24,716 nucleotides of DNA from UBA5078 sp041175045 (GCA_041175045.1 JBEDFR010000078.1:1-24716), one strand, 5' to 3'; numbered from the stretch's first letter, positions 14,124-21,651 are shown. Notes: generated from the sequence alone by a model not told the origin. Made by a program: numbers and translations.

Positions 14124-14998
14124 TTTGCCTGCGCTCCTTCCCGTTTCAGCAATTCCCGGTGCATTACCTGAACGTTCCTGACGCGCGCCACAAAATGTTC
14201 CCTCAGGCGCTCGCTCAGGTAGACGGAGCGGTGCTGACCCCCGGTGCAGCCGATGGCAACGGTCATATAGCTGCGATTGTTCTGCTCGAAGCGCGGCAGC
14301 CACTTGTCAAGATAAGCACATAGATCGTCATACATGGTCTGCACATCGGGCTGGCTCTGCAGCCAATCCACCACCGCCTGATCGGTGCCCGTGAGCGGAC
14401 GAAGGGACTTCTCCCAGTAGGGGTTGGGCAGGCAGCGCACGTCGTAAACGATGTCGGCGTCAATAGGAACGCCGTACTTGTAGCCGAAGGACTCGAACAG
14501 CAGCGCAAGACCACTATCGTCACGCTCGACGACGCGGGTCTTGATGCTTTCTCGCAATTGATGCAAAGACATGTTGCTGGTGTCTATCGACAGACTCGCG
14601 AGCAGCGCGATCTGTTCCAGCAGTTCCGTCTCCATGTTAATGGCCTGACGCAGGCCGATGCGGTCCGTGGTTAGCGGATGCTTGCGGCGACTCTCGCTGA
14701 AGCGCTTGATCAGTGTGGGGCTGCTCGCGTCCAGGAAGATGATTTCTGTTTTGATGCCCGTCTCTTTCAACTGCTCGATGATCTGCGGCACCTGCTTGAG
14801 ATCCGCCGGTATATTGCGGGCATCGATGCTCACAGCGACGTGGGGCGGTTCGGCAGACTGCGACGCGACGCGCTGTGCCAGAGAGGGCAGAAGACTTGCG
14901 GGCAGGTTGTCGATGCAGTAGTAGCCGTGATCCTCCAGCATGTTGAGGGCAGTACTCTTGCCGGAGCCGGAGCGGCCGCTGATGATGAGCAATTTCAC
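14120..14998 (-). CDS. rapZ: RapZ, nucleotide-binding RNase adapter protein
   Basis: 292 residues from a GTG at 14998 (E. coli 284). The protein begins VKLLIISGRSGSGKST, with the Walker A motif at 8-16. DSP-like NLPASLLPSL follows, then IDARNIP, FLDASSPTLIKRFSESRRKHPL, and the C-terminal DVRCLPNPYWEKSLRPLTGTD and GCTGGQHRSVYLSERL. These are diagnostic. In enteric bacteria RapZ binds GlcN6P and hands the GlmZ small RNA to RNase E, tuning glmS. GlmZ homologues are not visible here. No start has a good ribosome site; GTG 14998 is chosen because family members begin at this residue. The gene lies 98 bases after ptsN. Confidence 0.95.
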   Translation of the reverse strand: MKLLIISGRSGSGKSTALNMLEDHGYYCIDNLPASLLPSLAQRVASQSAEPPHVAVSIDARNIPADLKQVPQIIEQLKETGIKTEIIFLDASSPTLIKRFSESRRKHPLTTDRIGLRQAINMETELLEQIALLASLSIDTSNMSLHQLRESIKTRVVERDDSGLALLFESFGYKYGVPIDADIVYDVRCLPNPYWEKSLRPLTGTDQAVVDWLQSQPDVQTMYDDLCAYLDKWLPRFEQNNRSYMTVAIGCTGGQHRSVYLSERLREHFVARVRNVQVMHRELLKREGAQAK

Positions 14999-15096
14999 AG
15001 TGTCATTCGCCTGGGATTTCAAGCAGGAGCCAGCTCTGTGAGGAGAGGGGCTTTTTTCAACGTCGGCTCGACTGTAGCAGGTTTGCCCGATCCTTG

Positions 15097-15546
15097 TCAG
15101 CCGGCCGTGGCGATGCGGTAGAGTTCCTCGGCGCACTCGGCCTGGCGCAGGCGTCGGCAGAGGTCTCCCTGATGGAACAGAGCAGCCAGACTGCCCAGTA
15201 CCTTGAGATGTTCTGTCATTTCTTCGGCGGGGACGATCAGCACGAAAAGCAGGTCGACAGAGCGCGAGTCGATGGCGTCGAAGTCGATGCCTTCATTCAG
15301 CGTGACCAAGGCGCCCGTGATGCTCTTGCAGGCGGGGACTCGGCAATGGGGAATCGCGATGCCGTTGCCGATGCCCGTGCTGCCGAGTTGCTCGCGCGCG
15401 AGAAGCGCACTGTAGATGTGGTCTGCCGACAGTGAACCTGTCTGCTCGGCAATGCGTTCACTGATCGAGGAGAGGAAGCGTTTCTTGCTCACCCCTGGCA
15501 GTTTGCAGAAGCAGCGTTCCGGGGTCAGGATCGTGTCGAGGCGCAT
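15097..15546 (-). CDS. ptsN: EIIA-Ntr, nitrogen PTS regulatory phosphoacceptor
   Basis: 149 residues from the ATG at 15546, where the start MRLDTILTPER aligns with Pseudomonas PtsN as I remember it; a GTG two codons earlier (15552) is also possible. Motif LGSTGIGNGIAIPHCR holds the phosphoryl-accepting His (67 in this numbering). The late ALFHQGDLCRRLRQA segment is also typical. PtsN in its two phosphorylation states regulates potassium transport and other targets in relatives. It follows rpoN, but without the hpf gene that normally separates them, and appears to have its own extended -10 promoter. Confidence 0.95.
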   Translation of the reverse strand: MRLDTILTPERCFCKLPGVSKKRFLSSISERIAEQTGSLSADHIYSALLAREQLGSTGIGNGIAIPHCRVPACKSITGALVTLNEGIDFDAIDSRSVDLLFVLIVPAEEMTEHLKVLGSLAALFHQGDLCRRLRQAECAEELYRIATAG

Positions 15547-15582
15547 GGTCACGAATTCTCGTAGGACTGAAATTCGGGCGCA

Positions 15583-15591
15583 ATTCTAGCA
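15583..15591 (-). promoter_or_regulatory. candidate extended -10 promoter for ptsN
   Basis: On the minus strand TGCTAGAAT reads as an extended -10 (TGn plus TAGAAT, 5 of 6). It sits 37 bases before the ptsN ATG, so the start would be about 30 bases from the gene. No good -35 is present, as is common for extended -10 promoters. It would give ptsN-rapZ-ptsO expression independent of rpoN. Confidence 0.45.
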
Positions 15592-15635
15592 TCGCCCCGC
15601 GGTAAGTCATGAGTCATTTTCACTTTTACCTGCGT

Positions 15636-15652
15636 GCCATGTTGTGCATGGC
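15636..15652. repeat. inverted repeat at the rpoN stop codon
   Basis: GCCATG and CATGGC flank a 5-base loop (perfect 6-bp stem), overlapping the last base of the rpoN stop codon. There is no T-run after it on the minus strand, so it is at most a weak 3'-end or attenuation hairpin. Confidence 0.35.
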
Positions 15653-17193
15653 TAGACCAGCTTCTTGCGTTCGTTGGACGGCGGAATGGACAGGGATTCG
15701 CGGTACTTCGCAATGGTGCGACGAGCCACATTGATGCCCTGGGCTTCCAGCAGCTTCGTGATCTTGCTGTCGCTCAGCGGCTTGCGTGCGTTTTCGCCTG
15801 CCACCAGTTTCTTGATGAGGGCACGAATCGCCGTGGATGAGCATTCGCCACCACCGGCCGTGCTGACGTGGCTGGAAAAGAAGTACTTCAATTCGAAGAT
15901 GCCCTTGGGCGTGTGCATGTATTTCTGTGTGGTCACGCGCGAGATGGTGGATTCGTGCATGTTCACGGCCTCGGCGATGTCATGCAGGACCAGTGGCTTC
16001 ATGGCTTCCTCGCCATACTCGAAGAAGCCCTTCTGATGCTCGACGATGCGGGTGGCTACCTTCATCAGTGTCTCATTGCGGCTCTGCAGGCTCTTGAGGA
16101 ACCAGCGAGCCTCCTGCAGGTTGTCGCGCAAATAGCTGTTGTCGCTGCTGCTGTCGGCTCGTCGCACCAACGCCGCATAGTCCGCATTGATGCGGATGCG
16201 CGGGGCAGTCTCCGGATTCAGCTCGACGCGCCAGCGCCCGGTGTCGCTGTCCTTGGTGACGATAACGTCCGGAATGATGTAACTGGTTGATGGCGGTGTG
16301 ATGTCTGCACCCGGTCGCGGATTGAGTGATTCGATCATGCTGATGGCATCGCGCAGCTCGTTCTCCTTGATGCGCACCAGTCGCATGAGCGCAGCGTAGT
16401 CGCGGTTGCCAAGCAGCACCAGGTGATCCTTGACGATGGCGCGGGCATGGCGTATGGCGGGTGTGATGTCCGCCTCTTCATACTGATTCAGCTGGATCAG
16501 CAGGCACTCCGCGAGATCGCGATATCCCACGCCGACTGGATCGAACTGCTGGATCCGGTGCAGCACGGCCAGCACTTCCTCGGGGTCGATATCGATCGAG
16601 CGCATGAGGCTGGCATGAATGGCGTCGATGCTGACCGTCAGCATGCCGTTGGTGTCGATGGCGTCAATGATGGCGAGGCCGATGAGTCGGTCAGGGTCGG
16701 ACATGGGCGTGAGATTCAGCTGCCACATCAGGTGATCCTGCAGGCTCTCGGCCACGCTGTTGCGGGATTCGAAGTCCGAGGTCTCGCCATCGCCCGACCC
16801 GCTGCCGGTGGTGTAGGTGCTCTGATAGACGTCGTCCCAGCTGCTGTCGACCGACAGGTCTTCTGGAATCTGGTCCTCCCAACGGCTGTCCTCGTAATCG
16901 CCCGAGGATTCTGTCTCGCCACTCTCGTAATCCTCGGTGCTGCTGCCGGCGATGCGCTCGAGATTGTAATCATCGCTGGATACACTGCTTTCGGTGTTCA
17001 ATTCCGCTACTTCGTCGGCCAGGCCGCGAATCTCATAGTCCTCATCCAGCTCCAACATGGGATTGGATTCCAATACCTGGTGAATTTCCTGCTGCAGATC
17101 GAGAGTGGAAAGCTGAAGAAGGCGGATAGCTTGCTGCAGCTGTGGCGTCATGGTCAGTTGCTGACCGAGCTTGAGCTGGAGCGAGAGTTTCAT
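15652..17193 (-). CDS. rpoN: RNA polymerase sigma-54 factor
   Basis: 513 residues from the ATG at 17193; an in-frame TTG at 17205 is less likely. Region I is clear: MKLSLQLKLGQQLTMTPQLQQAIRLLQLS, Gln/Leu-rich, the part that contacts enhancer-binding activators. An acidic region II (about 50-140) follows, then the core-binding domain, a helix-turn-helix around MHESTISRVTTQKYM, and the RpoN box ARRTIAKYRE at about 490-499, which reads the -24 element. Length is slightly above the E. coli 477, due to the acidic linker. The ribosome site is weak. The start lies 90 bases after lptB, and that gap holds a near-consensus sigma-54 promoter on the same strand, suggesting self-regulation. Confidence 0.97.
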   Translation of the reverse strand: MKLSLQLKLGQQLTMTPQLQQAIRLLQLSTLDLQQEIHQVLESNPMLELDEDYEIRGLADEVAELNTESSVSSDDYNLERIAGSSTEDYESGETESSGDYEDSRWEDQIPEDLSVDSSWDDVYQSTYTTGSGSGDGETSDFESRNSVAESLQDHLMWQLNLTPMSDPDRLIGLAIIDAIDTNGMLTVSIDAIHASLMRSIDIDPEEVLAVLHRIQQFDPVGVGYRDLAECLLIQLNQYEEADITPAIRHARAIVKDHLVLLGNRDYAALMRLVRIKENELRDAISMIESLNPRPGADITPPSTSYIIPDVIVTKDSDTGRWRVELNPETAPRIRINADYAALVRRADSSSDNSYLRDNLQEARWFLKSLQSRNETLMKVATRIVEHQKGFFEYGEEAMKPLVLHDIAEAVNMHESTISRVTTQKYMHTPKGIFELKYFFSSHVSTAGGGECSSTAIRALIKKLVAGENARKPLSDSKITKLLEAQGINVARRTIAKYRESLSIPPSNERKKLV

Positions 17194-17234
17194 CGGCGTG
17201 AGCAATTCATGGTCGGGTGACGGCTCGGAGGGTT

Positions 17235-17250
17235 AGCAAGTATCGTGCCG
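17235..17250 (-). promoter_or_regulatory. near-consensus sigma-54 (-24/-12) promoter before rpoN
   Basis: The minus strand reads CGGCACG-ATAC-TTGCT against the consensus TGGCACG-N4-TTGCW: one mismatch, at the first base. The invariant GG and GC are separated by exactly ten bases. The predicted start, near 17225, is about 32 bases before the rpoN ATG. The site lies in the only non-coding gap between lptB and rpoN and points toward rpoN. No activator site was identified. Confidence 0.65.
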
Positions 17251-17254
17251 TAAG

Positions 17255-17271
17255 TTGAAAGCAAATTTCAA
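17255..17271. repeat. palindrome TTGAAA-N5-TTTCAA upstream of the rpoN promoter
   Basis: A perfect 6-bp inverted repeat with a 5-base spacer ends four bases upstream of the -24 element. Its size suits a dimeric regulator, but it could be chance in AT-rich intergenic DNA, or a hairpin after the lptB stop (17284). Confidence 0.4.
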
Positions 17272-17283
17272 GCCTGACCTGCG

Positions 17284-18009
17284 TCAGATTCTGAATTGAT
17301 GGCCGAGATAGACTTCACGAACCTTCTGATTGGCGAGAATCTCCTGAGCGCTGCCTTCCGCAATGATCTGGCCTTCACTCACGATATAGGCCTTTTCGCA
17401 GATATCCAGTGTCTCGCGCACATTGTGATCGGTCAGCAGAACGCCGATGCCTTTCTGCTTCAAGTGGCGGATGATGTCCTTGATGTCACTCACGGAAATG
17501 GGGTCCACACCGGCGAATGGCTCGTCCAGCAGGATGAAGCGCGGCTCGTTGGCCAGCGCTCGCGCGATCTCGGTGCGTCGGCGTTCACCGCCAGACAGGC
17601 TCATGCCCTTGTTGTTGCGAATGTGCCCGATGTGGAACTCGTCCAGCAGGTTCTCCAGTTTTTCCTGGCGGCCGCTGCGATCCAGATCCGCGCGTGTCTC
17701 GAGGATCGCAAGAATGTTCTCGGCGACGGTGAGGGTGCGGAAGATCGAAGAGTCCTGGGGCAGGTAGCCCAGGCCGCGCTGCGCACGGGCGTGGATGGGC
17801 AACAAGGTCATGTCCTTGCCATTGAGGGCGATACTGCCGCTGTCTGCCTTGACCAGCCCGACGATCATGTAGAAGCACGTGGTCTTGCCGGCGCCGTTGG
17901 GCCCGAGAAGCCCGACGATCTGCCCGCTGTTCAGGCTCAGCGAGACATCCCGGACCACCTGGCGGCCCCTGTACGATTTGGCGATATGGGTGACCTGAAG
18001 GCTATCCAT
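17284..18009 (-). CDS. lptB: LptB, ATPase of the LPS export transporter
   Basis: 241 residues, the same length as E. coli LptB. Walker A is GPNGAGKT (36-43), the Q-loop lies at LPQDSS, the signature is LSGGE (138-142), and Walker B is FILLDEP (158-164), followed by the switch His in LLTDHNVRET. LptB works with LptF and LptG (not in the window) to pull LPS out of the inner membrane. The ATG at 18009 shares one base with the lptA stop (TGATG), so it is translationally coupled; the longer frame to 18093 is lptA antisense-frame extension and not part of the family. Confidence 0.97.
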   Translation of the reverse strand: MDSLQVTHIAKSYRGRQVVRDVSLSLNSGQIVGLLGPNGAGKTTCFYMIVGLVKADSGSIALNGKDMTLLPIHARAQRGLGYLPQDSSIFRTLTVAENILAILETRADLDRSGRQEKLENLLDEFHIGHIRNNKGMSLSGGERRRTEIARALANEPRFILLDEPFAGVDPISVSDIKDIIRHLKQKGIGVLLTDHNVRETLDICEKAYIVSEGQIIAEGSAQEILANQKVREVYLGHQFRI

Positions 18010-18515
18010 CAGTTCGACTGCGGACTCAGCGAGCCACTGCAGGCCTGACCCGAGGTGGCTCCGGTCTCGATGGTATGGCGGATCTGCGCGCACAGCAGAC
18101 TGGTACCAGGCTGAGTGAAGCTGGCGCTTCCGACAAACTCGACGACGGCCTGCGCTCCGGCGAAGTAATGGATGGTGTCGCTGTAACCGGATACGGCGTT
18201 GGCTGCGTCTTCCGCTTGCTGCGCAAAGCGCGCCGGAGTGCCGGTCAGCGTGACCTTCTGCAGTTGGTTGTCGAGATCGTACTCCAGCACGGCGATATCG
18301 CCCTTCAACTCCACTTCGTTCTGGCGCACGAAGACATTGTCGCGCAGGGTGATGACACGGACGCCGTTCAGGGTTTCGATGGTGGTTTCGCCATCGGCGC
18401 GGTATTCGTGGCTTCCCGTGTCTTGCTGGGCAGAGACACCAACTGCCAGAAGGCTGCAGAGGAGGGTCATGGCAGCCCGCCGGCGCAGGTCAGGGTTGAC
18501 TGCTGGGTACTTCAT
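18009..18515 (-). CDS. lptA: LptA, periplasmic LPS bridge protein
   Basis: 168 residues (E. coli 185). A signal peptide is present (basic RRR, core AMTLLCSLLAVGV, cleavage near SAQ-QD). The mature part shows the OstA/jellyroll pattern GETTIETLNGVRVITLRDNVFVRQNEVELKGDIAVLEYD with alternating beta strands, then LTGTPARF. LptA oligomers bridge LptC and LptD across the periplasm. AGAGG lies five bases before the ATG. It overlaps lptC by 26 bases and touches lptB. The C-terminus has two Cys, in SLLCAQ and QACSG, which are not a family hallmark I know of. Confidence 0.94.
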   Translation of the reverse strand: MKYPAVNPDLRRRAAMTLLCSLLAVGVSAQQDTGSHEYRADGETTIETLNGVRVITLRDNVFVRQNEVELKGDIAVLEYDLDNQLQKVTLTGTPARFAQQAEDAANAVSGYSDTIHYFAGAQAVVEFVGSASFTQPGTSLLCAQIRHTIETGATSGQACSGSLSPQSN

Positions 18516-19137
18516 AACGGCCTCTGACCTGTCCGAGAAATGTCAATTGATCCTGCCGGAGATCGGCCCGCATCCCGGTGGCGCTCTGCTGCAGCGTATC
18601 CGTCACCATCGAGACGGCCAGGTCGGTGCTCATGGTCTGCGTCTGGGGAAAAACGGAGAGGAATTCGGTGCTCAGGCTCATTCGCCTGCCGAGTTCGTCG
18701 ATTTGATAAACCTCGACGTTCGTCTGCAGATCAAGGCGCTCAATGGTGTCGCCGCCTTCGGCTGCGTGGATTCTGCCCGAACTGGCCATGATATTCCAGA
18801 GCGCTCCGGTCTCCTGGTACAGCCTGACGAAGGGGCTTTCCAGCACGGTGGTATTGTCCAGGTAGTGGATCTGTTCGGCGGCATCGAGGGTGTATTCGAT
18901 ACGGCCCTGAGCGTTGTACAGCACGCTGGTGACGCCCGTGGCGTAGGCGTCGTAGGCCAGAGCCAGCAGGGGCTGTGGTTCCGGCAGCAGGACGGGCGGT
19001 ACCTCCAGCAGTCGGCGTCCTCCGAAAATCAGCAACAGGGCGATGGCGGACAGTGCCAGCAACAGCCGGCCGGAGCGCTGCCGCAGTCCTCCGCGCGCCG
19101 TGCCGCCAGACTCAGAGGTAGGGGGCAAGAGCAGCAT
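18490..19137 (-). CDS. lptC: LptC, inner-membrane-anchored LPS transport protein
   Basis: 215 residues (E. coli 191). It has one N-terminal helix, about 24-42 (LLLALSAIALLLIFGGRRLL), after a polar leader, then a periplasmic beta domain. The core LYNAQGRIEYTLDAAEQIHYLDNTTVLESPFVRLYQETGALWNIMASSGRI is the typical LptC signature. It receives LPS from LptBFG and passes it to LptA. AGGA lies eight bases before the ATG, inside kdsC, which it overlaps by 26 bases. It overlaps lptA by the same amount, so kdsC-lptC-lptA-lptB is a tightly coupled unit. Confidence 0.93.
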   Translation of the reverse strand: MLLLPPTSESGGTARGGLRQRSGRLLLALSAIALLLIFGGRRLLEVPPVLLPEPQPLLALAYDAYATGVTSVLYNAQGRIEYTLDAAEQIHYLDNTTVLESPFVRLYQETGALWNIMASSGRIHAAEGGDTIERLDLQTNVEVYQIDELGRRMSLSTEFLSVFPQTQTMSTDLAVSMVTDTLQQSATGMRADLRQDQLTFLGQVRGRYEVPSSQP

Positions 19138-19651
19138 CGTACTTGTCCTGAGCCTGCAGAATGAAATCGCATACTTCCCGCACGGCGCCCTGTCCGCCGC
19201 CGAGGCTGGTGCTGGCGTGGGCTACGTGCTTGACGGCCGAATGCGCGTTGCTGACAGCAAAGGCCAGTCGGACAGCTTTCATCACCCGGATGTCGGGCAG
19301 GTCGTCACCGACATAGGCAATCGTGTCGGGGGACAGCTCCTGTGCCTCACACAACTCACGCAGAGCGGTGTGCTTGTCTTCGCGTCCCTGGATCAACAGG
19401 CTGATGCCGAGATTCTCGGCGCGTCGGGTGAGCAGCGCCGAACGCCGCCCGCTCAGGATGCCGACGCGCACCCCGGCGCCCTGCAACAGCTTGATGCCCT
19501 GGCCATCCAGCGTGCTGAACGCCTTGATCTCCTCCCCGCTGTCACTCAGATACAGCTCGCCGGCAGTAAGCACGCCGTCGACATCGAGCAGCAGCAGGCG
19601 AATGTCCCGGGCGCGCTGAAGGACATCAGTGGGGTCTGTCGCGAAGTGCAT
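19112..19651 (-). CDS. kdsC: KdsC, KDO 8-phosphate phosphatase
   Basis: 179 residues, C0-type HAD phosphatase without a cap domain. Motif I is LLLLDVDGVLTAG (nucleophile and acid Asp), motif II is ILSGR, Lys is in REDKHTALREL, and motif III is YVGDDLPDIRVM. It hydrolyses KDO-8-phosphate to KDO, the first sugar of the LPS core. AGGA lies nine bases before the ATG. It follows kdsD after 42 bases and overlaps lptC. Length and motifs match the E. coli enzyme (188 residues). Confidence 0.96.
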   Translation of the reverse strand: MHFATDPTDVLQRARDIRLLLLDVDGVLTAGELYLSDSGEEIKAFSTLDGQGIKLLQGAGVRVGILSGRRSALLTRRAENLGISLLIQGREDKHTALRELCEAQELSPDTIAYVGDDLPDIRVMKAVRLAFAVSNAHSAVKHVAHASTSLGGGQGAVREVCDFILQAQDKYDAALAPYL

Positions 19652-19693
19652 GGTTGGATTTCCTGTTGATGAAGTCGGGAGCCCGGCGCGCGA

Positions 19694-20668
19694 TCAGACG
19701 ACATTGGCCTGCAGCAGATCATGCATGCGGATGACGCCGCGCAATGCGTCTGACTCGTCGACCACGATCAGGGTGTAGATGCTGTTTTCCTGCATGATCC
19801 TGACAGCTTCGGTTGCCAGGGCATTCTCCCTGACCTTCTTGCCGCCTGTGGACATGACGCTGCCGACGGAGGCCTCCCGGATATTGCGACCGGAATCGAG
19901 TGTACGGCGCAGGTCTCCGTCGGTAAACACGCCGCACAGAGCGCCGGATGGGTCGACCACCGTGGTCATGCCCAGTCCCTTGCGAGTGATCTCCAGCAGG
20001 GCATCGCTGAGCAATGTGTCTGGATGCACCCGCGGGATGGCGTCGCCCTCGTGCATGATGTCTCTGACCTTGAGCAGCAGTCGGCGTCCCAGGCGGCCGC
20101 CCGGGTGCGAGAAGGCGAACTCTTCCAGCGTAAAGCCGCGCGCTTCCAGCAGCGCCATGGCTATGGCGTCGCCGAGCACCAGCGCCACGGTGGTGCTGCT
20201 GGTGGGGGCCTGTCCGAGGGGGCAGGCCTCTTCCCTGACGCTGGCGTCGATGTGGATATCCGAGGTCTGGGCGATGGGCGACTGCGGCGCGCCGGTCATG
20301 CTGATCAGTGTGATCCCCTTGCGCTTGAGAATGGGCAGGATCGCGAGAATCTCGCTGGTGGTGCCGGAATTGGAAAGCGCCAGCACCACGTCCTTTTCCG
20401 TGATCATGCCCAGGTCGCCGTGACTGGCTTCGGCCGGATGCACGAAAAAGGCAGGGCTGCCGGTACTTGACAGTGTGGCCGCGATTTTCGAGGCAATGTG
20501 GCCGGACTTGCCCATTCCGGTCACGATGATTCGACCACTGCAATTCAGCAGCCGCTCACACGCCATGGCAAATGCCGGGCCCATGCGCTGTGACAGCGCG
20601 CCGATGGCTCGGAGTTCGATGTCGATCGTGCGCAGCGCGCTGGCGATGAAGCGATCGTGGTCGGTCAT
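19694..20668 (-). CDS. kdsD: KdsD, D-arabinose 5-phosphate isomerase
   Basis: 324 residues (E. coli 328). The N-terminal SIS sugar-isomerase domain has IIVTGMGKSGHIASKIAATLSSTGSPAFFVHPAEASHGDLGMI, with the conserved Lys and His residues. ALSNSGTTSEI follows. Two C-terminal CBS domains (about 205-265 and 270-324) include VTRKGLGMTTVVDPSGALCGVFTDGDLRR. It converts ribulose-5-phosphate to arabinose-5-phosphate for KDO synthesis. It is the first gene of the minus-strand block. In E. coli yrbG and mla genes lie upstream; here mlaC faces it directly. Confidence 0.96.
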   Translation of the reverse strand: MTDHDRFIASALRTIDIELRAIGALSQRMGPAFAMACERLLNCSGRIIVTGMGKSGHIASKIAATLSSTGSPAFFVHPAEASHGDLGMITEKDVVLALSNSGTTSEILAILPILKRKGITLISMTGAPQSPIAQTSDIHIDASVREEACPLGQAPTSSTTVALVLGDAIAMALLEARGFTLEEFAFSHPGGRLGRRLLLKVRDIMHEGDAIPRVHPDTLLSDALLEITRKGLGMTTVVDPSGALCGVFTDGDLRRTLDSGRNIREASVGSVMSTGGKKVRENALATEAVRIMQENSIYTLIVVDESDALRGVIRMHDLLQANVV

Positions 20669-20998
20669 TGCGGGTACCCTGGGCGGTGGAGCCCGGATTT
20701 TCTCCTTGTCGCGGGTTTTTTTCGGAATTCATGGTACAGAAAAGGCAGGCGTTCGGGAGGGGCAGAAGAGCAACTGTGCGAATCCGGCGATGAGGTGTGA
20801 TTGCGCATGTGCAGGAGCCTTGAAGTTCAGCATTCGCGCAGGTGTCCGGTTGCGCTTGCGGACTGTCGGTAATTAGACGAAGGATTGTCTTTGTTTGCAA
20901 GTAGTAATTTATTGCGGTGCGGGATTGAGGTAGACTACGAACATATGGAGAAAAGGCGTGCTATCCACCCGCATTGGCCCTAACAGGAGATCAGACTG
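20669..20998. other. 330-base intergenic region between divergent kdsD and mlaC
   Basis: This must hold the promoters for both flanking operons, but I find no strong sigma-70 match on either strand; AT-rich patches lie at 20880-20915 (plus) and 20700-20735 (minus). A 5-bp hairpin GTCCG/CGGAC lies at 20844-20863. No sequence resembling yrbG, mlaF, mlaE or mlaD was recognised here, only frames of under 30 codons without homology. AGGAG at 20985-20989 is the mlaC ribosome site. Confidence 0.6.
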
Positions 20999-21604
20999 GT
21001 GACATCTTTCAAGAATTTGCTTGCCGCTTCAGCCCTTGTTCTGAACCTGCCGCTGTTCGCGCAGGCTGCCGAAGAGCAGAGTGCCCTGCAGTCGGCCGAG
21101 CAGTCCGTCAATGCTCTGCTGGCCACTGTGCAGGAAGTGAAACCCTACTTTGAATCCGACCGCGAGCGCTATTTCTCCAGCATTGAGGAATCCCTTGCTG
21201 GCTTTGTGGACTTCGACGAAGTGGCCGTAGGGGTGATGGCCCGCTACGCCGAGCAGGCCTCGCCGGAGCAGATCACCCGTTTCGGCGAGAAACTGCGCGT
21301 GACACTGACCCGATTCTACGGCGCGGCGCTAGTCGGTTATGACGGCCAAGAACTGGTTTTCCTGCCCGCTGGCGAGCCATCGCCCGATCCCGCACTCAAC
21401 ACGAATGTGCGCATGCAGATTACGGCCAACAACTCCACGGTGGAATTGCAGTACACACTCTTCCTCAACGAAGTTGGAGAGTGGAAGCTGAAGAACCTGT
21501 ACGTGGGGGGCATCAACCTGCGTCGGCAGTACTTCACCCAGTTCTCGGCCCTGATGAATCGACACGGCAACGACATCGATCAGGTCATCGACAACTGGCA
21601 GTAG
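20999..21604 (+). CDS. mlaC: MlaC/Ttg2D family periplasmic phospholipid-binding protein
   Basis: 201 residues (E. coli 211). It starts with GTG, and AGGAG lies nine bases upstream. The signal peptide has basic K5, core LLAASALVLNLPLF, and cleavage after AQA. Family segments are VDFDEVAVGVMARYAEQASPEQITRFGEKLRVTLTRFYGAALVGYDGQELVF and the C-terminal EWKLKNLYVGGINLRRQYFTQFSALMNRHGNDIDQVIDNW. MlaC ferries phospholipid between the outer-membrane MlaA complex and inner-membrane MlaFEDB. Here it stands without mlaF, mlaE, mlaD upstream or mlaB downstream, and its partners must be elsewhere or lost. It is first in the ibaG-murA-his run. Confidence 0.93.
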   Translation: MTSFKNLLAASALVLNLPLFAQAAEEQSALQSAEQSVNALLATVQEVKPYFESDRERYFSSIEESLAGFVDFDEVAVGVMARYAEQASPEQITRFGEKLRVTLTRFYGAALVGYDGQELVFLPAGEPSPDPALNTNVRMQITANNSTVELQYTLFLNEVGEWKLKNLYVGGINLRRQYFTQFSALMNRHGNDIDQVIDNWQ

Positions 21605-21651
21605 GCATTCGGCATTTGCGCCCCGGACCGCCTGGGCGTCACGGAGATTTC

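Noticed and set aside
13257..14171. 304-codon plus-strand frame
   Set aside because: It is antisense to darP and ptsO, both certain genes in normal operon order.
15624..15639. Possible second sigma-54 site before ptsN (TGGCACG on the minus strand)
   Set aside because: The -24 half is perfect, but the -12 half reads TAAAA, without the required GC, and part of it belongs to the hairpin at the rpoN stop.
18199..19164. 321-codon plus-strand frame
   Set aside because: It runs antisense across lptA and lptC; low-complexity, Arg/Gln-rich translation with no ribosome site.
20731..20876. Small plus-strand frames in the kdsD-mlaC gap as mla or yrbG remnants
   Set aside because: All are under 30 codons beyond kdsD, Arg-rich, and show no resemblance to ABC ATPase, permease or MCE-domain sequence.
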